Shown: positions 56,969-64,000 of the stretch, in pieces
How the letters are laid out: the number at the start of each line of letters is the position of its first letter
How positions within the stretch are numbered: position 1 is the stretch's first letter
Source of the DNA: Paramarasmius palmivorus
Lineage: Eukaryota; Basidiomycota; Agaricomycetes; Agaricales; Marasmiaceae
Direction of reading: 5' to 3'
Length of the DNA: 64,000 nucleotides
Assembly: GCA_037176845.1 (NCBI GenBank)
Contig: JAYKXP010000038.1
Coordinates: forward strand, 248,001 to 312,000
Notes under the pieces: model-generated
Database searches by the model: none
What the model saw: only the letters and a program-made list of their open reading frames with translations
What the model was told of the DNA's origin: nothing
Made by a program: the position numbers and the translations under genes

Positions 56969-58300
56969 CTACTCGGAAGACAGATCTGTGAGTGGTGAAT
57001 CTGGCATGAAGCTATCCTGTGGTCCCCCATGGACTTGAACAGGACCTTGTCGTGTGACTGCAAGCGGTTTCGGGAACACTCCAGACTTGAGTCTGGGATC
57101 CTCTTCTACGGGACGGTTTCTAGAAGGGAGAGACGTCGTTACATTCGCGTTGCTTGGTGCTGCACCCTTCTTCCTTCGTGGCGTACTCGAGCGAAGCGGT
57201 AAAGAACGCAAAAGGTCCTTATTGCTATACTTGCGAAGATGGTATCGATTTCTAGGAGTAGGAGATTGTGAAGCAAAGTCTCTGAAGGACTCGGATGCGA
57301 GAAGATCATCTAGAAGACCTGATTCGTCTAATGAGGTGGAATCGGCAGGGTGAGACCGGGAGGCATTGTTCTTGGGAATCAAAGTGGAGATGGGGCTGTT
57401 GCTTGAAGAAGGAACAGATCGTCGGCCTAGGCGTGCAAGCGGACCAGAAACGTTTGTATCGAATGAGGCGAGACCTGATTTTGAGGACCGTGTTTTGCGT
57501 GAGGTAGCCTTGGAAGCCTTGGAAGTGCCCGGATCCTCGAAGATGAAAGCGATTTCGGAAGGTGTGCTGTTGGAAGATACGTGCGAGTGATTGTTTTCTG
57601 GTGCTTGTGAAGAGGTAGAGTGTTTGTTTGGTGATTCGAGTCTGGGAGTAGAGTCGGAAAGGGGTAAGGATATTTCAGGAACTGAGCGAGAAAGGGCTTT
57701 GGGAAGGCTGTTTTCGATATCTGAAGAAGGACTGGGGTGCTTTGGGGTGGTACGAGGACGTTGAGGGCTTCTCGGGGAGTGACTGTGCGCTCGATCGATG
57801 TTACCAACGCTCAAACTGTCACCTACACCATCACTCAGTACTAGGTACTAGACGCGCTGCAGAGATGGAGACAACACACCGGAGAGTTTATTTGATAATG
57901 GTGACTTACGTCGACGACTTTCTGCTGATCCCTGCATTGTCGCACGCATACCTCGAAGTATCTCTGGGGTAGGATAGCTGTAACAATTGTAACTGGGAAG
58001 TACGCCATGAGATGCGAGTCCTGGGTCTTGTTTTGGAGATTCTGCCACGGATACGCTTTTGAGTTGAGGTGAAGATGGAGGGCTACAGTCTTCCCCGACA
58101 ACTATGACAGTGGGCAGAACGGGGTCCTTCAGCCAGTCGTCAGGGATTTTTGGGAAATATTCTTGTTGTCCATGGAAAGTCCAGTAATAAGCGCGTTCAG
58201 AGAGTAGTTCTAGGTCGACAGGAGAGAATTCTCGTTGTAGATACGCGATGGCCTGAGCATTGAGCGCGTCGATATCGTCGTTCAGGTCAAAGGAAGACAT
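56969..58300 (-). CDS. Uncharacterised, largely disordered basidiomycete protein
   Basis: The start at 58300 (MSSFDLNDDIDALNAQAIAY) opens a short structured part: LQREFSPVDLELLSERAYYW, TFHGQQEYFPKIPDDWLKD. After one or more introns, about 300 residues rich in Ser, Pro and basic residues follow (SHSPRSPQRPRTTPKHPSPS, RTSSKSGL-type stretches, LRSSTPRRKKGAAPSNANV), ending SFMPDSPLTDLSSE. The many Ser/Thr-Pro sites suggest regulation by proline-directed kinases, and the basic content suggests a nuclear protein; both are inference. No catalytic domain is recognised. Confidence 0.62.
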
Positions 58301-58429
58301 GCTGACTGTACAGGCCAAAATGCGAAATTTATAGCTCGAAGTACTATATGCATATGTACATTTATTTCTCGTTGTCTACAATTTTCCTTGTCTCATTTCA
58401 AGCTATAAGAAATGAGCGTGAGCATCGTT

Positions 58430-59072
58430 TCACAGCCTACTCCCCATACCAGCAGCTGTCGCAGCATCTACGCACCTCGCAATGCATTCCACCTCGACCA
58501 ACACATCCTTGGGCAATCGAGCAACTTCTACAGCTGAGCGTGCAGGCTTGTGAGATCCGAAAGCTTCTTCGTAGATAGCGTTGACCGCAGCAAAGTGGTT
58601 CATATCTTTCAAGAAGACCTACAGATCTACGTCAGCCAAAGAAGACTATTCGGCAGGCGATAAGCTCACCGTAGTCTTGACAACTTTTCCTAGTTCAGAG
58701 TTACCCGCTTCCACAACTGCTCTCAGGTTCTTCAATGCCTGTTTTGCTTGGGCTTCTACACCGTCCGGAATCGAGCCGTCGGAAGGGTTGACTGGGATAC
58801 ACCCAGAGCAAAATAATAGATCCCCGACTTTGATTGCTTGAGAGTATGGCCCGATTGCTCCAGGAGCGTCTAGTAGACATATCGATCAGTCGTCCGGTAG
58901 AGGAGCTGTAGCATTGACGCGTACTCGTGGTGGAAACAACAGACAAAGATGGGTGAGTGGTTGCAGCGGACATATTTCTTTGGAGAGAACGAAAGCTATT
59001 CCTTGATAATGAGATGCAACTCTGGCTTTTGAGTGCAAGAATCGATGATGAAATTATCGACCGTCTCAGCAT
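58430..59072 (-). CDS. RidA family 2-iminobutanoate/2-iminopropanoate deaminase, mitochondrial
   Basis: Hydrolyses reactive enamine/imine intermediates made by PLP enzymes such as threonine dehydratase. From 59072 the protein starts with a basic presequence ([18 protein letters not shown]), typical of mitochondrial Mmf1-like members; an inner Met (MSAATTHPS) could give a cytosolic form. After a short intron: [73 protein letters not shown] and [20 protein letters not shown], where the Arg in PARS is the substrate-binding residue of the family. CSGCIP has Cys where most members have Gln. It is divergent from the helicase gene at 59709. Confidence 0.9.
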
Positions 59073-59708
59073 GGAAAATGCGACTGTGGTTCGGAGAAGG
59101 ACCCGATAGTGCCGAAACTGCCTTTGTTTGGTCCGAATTTCTCCTTACTCCGTACCATGAGCACGGCTGGCAGAGCATCAAGCACAACAAGCGGGAGATA
59201 CATTAGAATCTAAGTATGGACTCTATTTCTTGTTCTGGTAACTTTACTGATTCGCATTTCAGGAAATCTTGATGGTTTTGTAGTCATCTATCCAAGTCAG
59301 AACTTTGAATGTTCGATACGTGAAAGCAATGATACTATTCTCCCCTTCTCGTCCTGATCCCCGCTGTTCAACCTGCCAACATTCATATGCACCAGCTGCG
59401 CGTGCACCCTCGTTTCCTACTAACCTTTGTCCGTGGGTCCAGCCTTTTGATGAGTATGACACAAACAAACAACTATTGACGTTCTTTCTTCGCCCCGTAG
59501 TAAACCTTATAATCTGGTGACCCGATAAACTTTGAACTAGCGCTTGCTTTGTATTCAGATCAGCTCAACCTCGTTGCACCGCAGCATAGCTTCACGATGG
59601 TATAAGAGACCTAGGTTGGCTCGCCTCCACCTTCCTCTTTACATTCACAACCATGTATTCACCACAACGCAAAACGTTTTACCGGTCGGACTTGTTCCAA
59701 CCTCGCAA
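59073..59708. promoter_or_regulatory. Divergent promoter region between RidA and the TRANK1-like gene
   Basis: About 640 bases between divergent start codons; no coding sequence supported. Confidence 0.5.
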
Positions 59709-62700
59709 ATGACATCTTTGGGCGATGTCGAGAGCGCCGTTTGGGAATTGCAGGGTCTTGTTCGGCCCGATACGTTGCTACACGTTGTCCAGGACGTGCT
59801 TGAAGAGGAGAATGATAACGCCCTCCTACTTCTTCTATCATGTCAGTCATCTCTATCACGAGGTTTTCTTTACTTTGACAAGCTCTTTTCAGCTCTCGAA
59901 GATCATCAACAAGTGTGGCTCATGGATTCGTTCCCCAAAAACGAGACCAAATTCCCTGAAAGCGTTCACAATCAAATTCTGAACCAAACTTTCTCGAAAC
60001 TATCTTCTATCCAATGCAGTATCAGCGGTTCAGCAACGAATCATACCCGTGTTCGTCGACATGATCAACGCTCTCGACGAGATGGAGTTCATCGAGCTCG
60101 GTCCTATCGACGACGATAAGAAGCCCAAATCACAACGTCAGATGAAGATGCGAAGAAGGGCCGCAACCCAGTCAAGAGTTATTGACACGGAGTTATTCAA
60201 GTTGTTCGATATCGACGTTCCTGAAAGCCGGGCAGAGGCTGAAGGAGCCAAGACTCTTATACTTACCCAACAAAGGTCCATCTTGCAGGTATGCTTCTGT
60301 TGTTGACATCTTTATATGTATTGACCGGTTTTCACAGCGGTACCTTGAAGCGCTGCGTTCCGAAACCTTGGTGGATGCTATCATGGAAAGTTGCGTCACT
60401 AAGCAAGAGGTTCATGTTACTCCCGTCCCGACAATGCAGCCCGCTATCGCGGGCGAGAGTATCGATGCAGCAGAATCATCAAACGCAATGGTTTATCCAA
60501 AGGTCCAGCCCATGAAATCGTGAGTAGATGCATCTCTTTGTCGACAGATGCTAATCCTTTGGTGACGTCTAGGGCTCTATACTTCGACAACCCCGAAGGC
60601 TTTGGAGACTGGTTCATCTTCATTGGGCCGGCCGCTGATAGTGAGCTTCGACGTCGTCATAAGAAGGAGCGGACAACGTTTGATATTATCGTCAAGAAGA
60701 TGAAGTACTGGGACCGCTTTCTCCTTCACGCTTTCGACTAACTTGCGGACGATGATAGAGAACTATCGAATGGTCACTTTTCTCCTGATAATCACAAGAG
60801 GCTCGGAAAGTCTGGGGCAAAATCAGCTGTATACGAGGCGAAGATGACAAGTGACCTTCGACTCGTGGTATGTGCTGTCCTCTAGTGAGAGCTCATACTC
60901 GACTGATGTAGCGTGTTTGTAGTATCAAATCGATCTCGTACCGAGCAATGACGAGGTGTGTAGAGATAGCTAGGAGATGCAATAAGTTCTGACTTGAGAT
61001 TTCCAAACCTTTAGCGGCTCCGACAGGGTATGTGACATGTCTGGAGTTGATTCACAGGGTCTGTAATCTGACTTGGGCTTGCAGCTATCAAGATATTCGG
61101 CATTTTTACCCATGCACAGATGGAGAACAACAGGGTATGGGAGTCTATTGATCATCAGTTGGGGAGGAAGAATAAACAGTACAGGGAATAGTGAGTCGAT
61201 GTCATTTATCAATGCACGACCGTATATAACTTTATTTTTCTAGTTGTGCTATCCGACAACGCGTAGCTAGTTCCGACAACCATACCTTTACGCCAGCATA
61301 CTTTCCCCCTCTTCCAGAAGGCCTCGAGGACATGCAGGTTTCTAACCTACTTGCCAACGATGCTGACCAAGTACGGGCTTGTCTTTAGCTAGTCGAGCAA
61401 TTGACTGACTGATATCCTGCTCGCAGCTACAATCACGCTTCCTGTAGGCACAAGAAGCACATTTATATTCAAACCATGCATACTAAATGGGACATATAGC
61501 ATGGAGAAATATGTTCAGTTTTCTCAGGTAAGAGAACACATATGCACCTTTGTATGAGGCTAAAATGTCTGTATTACAGCCATTGATGAACAGTGCGTCT
61601 TAATACTTCTTTATGATCCTTCCAAACGAACTGATATTCTTGTAGCCATGCTCGCCAATTTGGACGCGGTTTTCCCTCACCTTGTTTCGTAAGTCAACAC
61701 CAGAATCTCAAGATACTATCAGCCACATAATTTCACCCTAGCCCCCAGGAAAAACTCATCATTGAACACCCAAATTCCTGCTATGTTATCGGACGAAGTG
61801 GTACTGGGTATGATTCGGTTTTCGGCTAACGTGGCGTGCGCTTATTTAAGCGCCGATAACTTGCAGGAAAACGACCACGCTCCTCTTTAAAATGTTGCTT
61901 GTTGAACGCACCTACAAGCTAGCAGAGCCAGGGACACCAAGGCCGAGGCAAATCTTCGTAACCCAGTCACCGATATTAGCGAAGAAGGTCAGTCAATACT
62001 TCGCTATGCTTGACCAGTCTCTAGTGGCAGCAGACGGTGATCACGATCGGCTTGCTGAGTTGTCGAATGCGTCGGCTGCAGCCGATGATGATCTGAATAT
62101 GATTAGCGCAGAAGATGTCGAGGATTGGTGGAATCATCTTCCACAACAGTTTAGCCAACTCGAGGATGGCCATTTTCCATTGTTTTTGACATGGAACAAG
62201 GTGCGTCACTCGTCTACATCAGTGTTACACCATCTGATAGGTGGCCTTATCTCAAGTTATCGATGATGCTCGAGGCCGATATGGCACTACAGCAACAGAA
62301 GACCAAGGGCACCACCAATGAACGAGCCTCAGTTCATACAACTCAGTTCAGATCAAACGACCTTGTGGATTTCAGAAAGTTTGTACAACACTACTGGCCC
62401 GCAATATCTCAGTCTCTCGCCAAGAAGACTGGTTGGTTATTTGTTGGTGTTTGAAACCTGCTTTCTGAACCTTTCGCTAGATCCAGCCCTTGCTTTTGGC
62501 GAAGTCATAGGTCGAGTTTCTCACCATCACAGGTATCAGTGTTCTGATGCTTTTTCAGGTGTTATCAAAGGGTCAGAAGCAGCCCTATCGAAGGAAACCC
62601 GTTTCCTGGACAGTGCTGCATATGAATCTATGTGCAACAGACGACCTGTATTCTTTGCATCAGACACGGACCGTTTCTACTCTGTTTTTCAAGCCTACAT

Positions 62701-64000
62701 TAATAGGAAGAAGCAAAGCGAGGTGATAAGGACGTAGCTGACAGGTGTGTTTGCCCATTCCGGGATAGTCAATCTGAATAACGATCACATTTGTAGAGCC
62801 CACGATATTCTCGACTTTTTCCGTCAGTCCGGAGTGCCCGGACGGAAAGTTGACCATCTGTGCGTATCTCTGCAGTATTGCGTTCTCGTATTGATTTGCC
62901 CTAGCTATGTCGACGAAGTACAAGACAATTTGTTGATTGACACACTCAGTACGCTGAAAATTTGTAGCTTGTATAATACCTGACTATTCCTTAAGTTTTG
63001 AGGGCGATTTGCCTAAATCCCAATGGCTTATTCTGGGCTGGCGATACTGCACAAGGAATATCTGCCGGCAGCGCTTTTCGGTTTAACGAACTGAAGGCTC
63101 TTCAGTGGAGGCTTGAGGCAAGTCCATTTCATCCCTGGTTATTTGTGTTTTCTAACACTTTACCAGAACGAGAAAAACTGCAATTGGAAAGGGGCTGTCG
63201 CATCCTACGTCAAAGCCCGAGATATTTCAACTTGCAGTCAATTACCGGTCGCACTCCGGGCATCGTCAATTGCGCCCATTCTGTATCGAACTCATCAATT
63301 ATTTCTGGAGCGGGTCGATCGATGAGCTTGCACCTGAAATAGGAATGATTGAAGGGCCACGACCAATATTTTCTCGGAGACCCAGGGAATGACAAGTCAA
63401 TACTTGAGCAGTATCTGTTTGGCGACTCTGGCAATCCTGTAGAATTCGGCGCACAGCAGTGTGAGTGTATGCTTCATGGAACGAGGTGATATTCAATGCC
63501 CTTCTTGTAGGCATCCTAGTAAGAGACGACGAGGCCGTACCAATTTGCGTCAAGCGATTGGTGACAACGTTGGGCTTATAATGTGAGTTGTCCAAGTATG
63601 TAACAAATATTTGACTCATTTGCTTCAGGACCATTCATGATAGCAAAGGTCTTGAGTTCAATGACGCAAGTCCAACTCCTTAATATCCTATGAATGTTTT
63701 CTGATGACCGCTACCAACAGGTCCTTATTTATAATTTCTTTACGGATTCAAATGTCGACGCTGCCCGTTGGAGGGTGATCCTCAACGCGGTGGCCGGTTC
63801 AACAACCCCGGCTCCAGTTCTAGATAACCACAAACATGCGAACATTTGGCTGGAGGTAACATTATCATCCTGCAACATTACGAGAAAGGCACTGAAAAGT
63901 TGCTATGTAGCTGAAATTTCTCTATGTCGCCCTGACTAGAGCACGTGAACAATGTCTGGTTAGCTGACTCATCCATTGCAGGAGAGCCTATGAAGGTGAG
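59709..64000 (+). CDS. TRANK1-like UvrD/Rep-type helicase (partial, runs off right edge)
   Basis: Basidiomycete relative of 'TPR and ankyrin repeat-containing protein 1', a very large P-loop NTPase. From ATG 59709 (MTSLGDVESAVWELQGLVRP) exons give VQQRIIPVFVDMINALDEME, then LRSETLVDAIMESCVTKQEV, LYFDNPEGFGDWFIFIGP, and the helicase core: IEHPNSCYVIGRSGTGKTTT (Walker A, about 61760-61880), KVSQYFAML, DFRKFVQHYWPAI, YVDEVQDNLLID (Walker B, about 62910), GDTAQGIS and FRFNELKA (about 63040-63090), MTIHDSKGLEFNDVLIYNFF (about 63630-63740) and FLYVALTRAREQC (about 63915-63955). More than fifteen exons; the C-terminus lies beyond 64000. Function unknown in fungi. Confidence 0.85.

Overview
The window is nuclear DNA of a filamentous basidiomycete, most likely an Agaricomycete. 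Almost every gene is cut by several short GT-AG introns (about 35-70 nt), and gene spacing is a few hundred bases. The gene set fits a wood- or litter-decaying mushroom: a CE15 glucuronoyl esterase with a fungal CBM1, a P450, paired hexose transporters, and several Ser/Thr-rich single-pass surface proteins of the kind common in these fungi. About 29 genes or gene remnants can be supported.

Region by region. 1-7.5 kb: a P450 (cut by the left edge), a UbiA prenyltransferase and a COMT-type O-methyltransferase, a combination that could act on a prenylated aromatic compound. 7.8-9.9 kb: a CDF metal transporter. 10.4-13.5 kb: two tandem single-pass membrane paralogues. 13.9-22 kb: an acyl-CoA oxidase-like flavoprotein, the CE15 esterase and a queuosine salvage protein. 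22-28.6 kb: a small acidic protein, a MOSC/mARC-like protein and a CreB/USP12-46-type deubiquitinase. 28.9-42.9 kb: an array of single-pass membrane proteins (A, B, C, D and more distant E, plus a 5' remnant C'). 43-44.3 kb: a membrane-anchored basidiomycete protein of unknown function. 45.9-51.1 kb: two tandem hexose transporters. 51.2-64 kb: a secreted protein resembling a PA-type ectodomain, THO complex subunit 1, UDP-glucose 4-epimerase, an uncharacterised disordered protein, RidA, and a large TRANK1-like UvrD helicase cut by the right edge.

The most unusual part is the 28.9-42.9 kb array. A-D share a short first exon (51 nt in B, C, D and C'), a common sequence just upstream of the start codon, and a conserved transmembrane segment and basic cytoplasmic tail. 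Their ectodomains are unrelated low-complexity sequences: Asp/Gly-rich, DSDSGD repeats plus Pro-rich, Gly/Pro-rich collagen-like, and Gly/Gln-rich. A 2.7-2.8 kb segment carrying one member and the 5' end of the next is duplicated. The tail of member C is interrupted by a 1.43 kb DNA transposon with about 184 bp inverted repeats and a 9 bp target duplication, which carries a fragment of a RecQ-like helicase.

At least seven single-base frame breaks, mostly in or next to homopolymers, fall in otherwise well-conserved genes. I read most of them as sequencing or assembly indels rather than gene death. Exon joins were inferred by eye; start codons and internal junctions are predictions.
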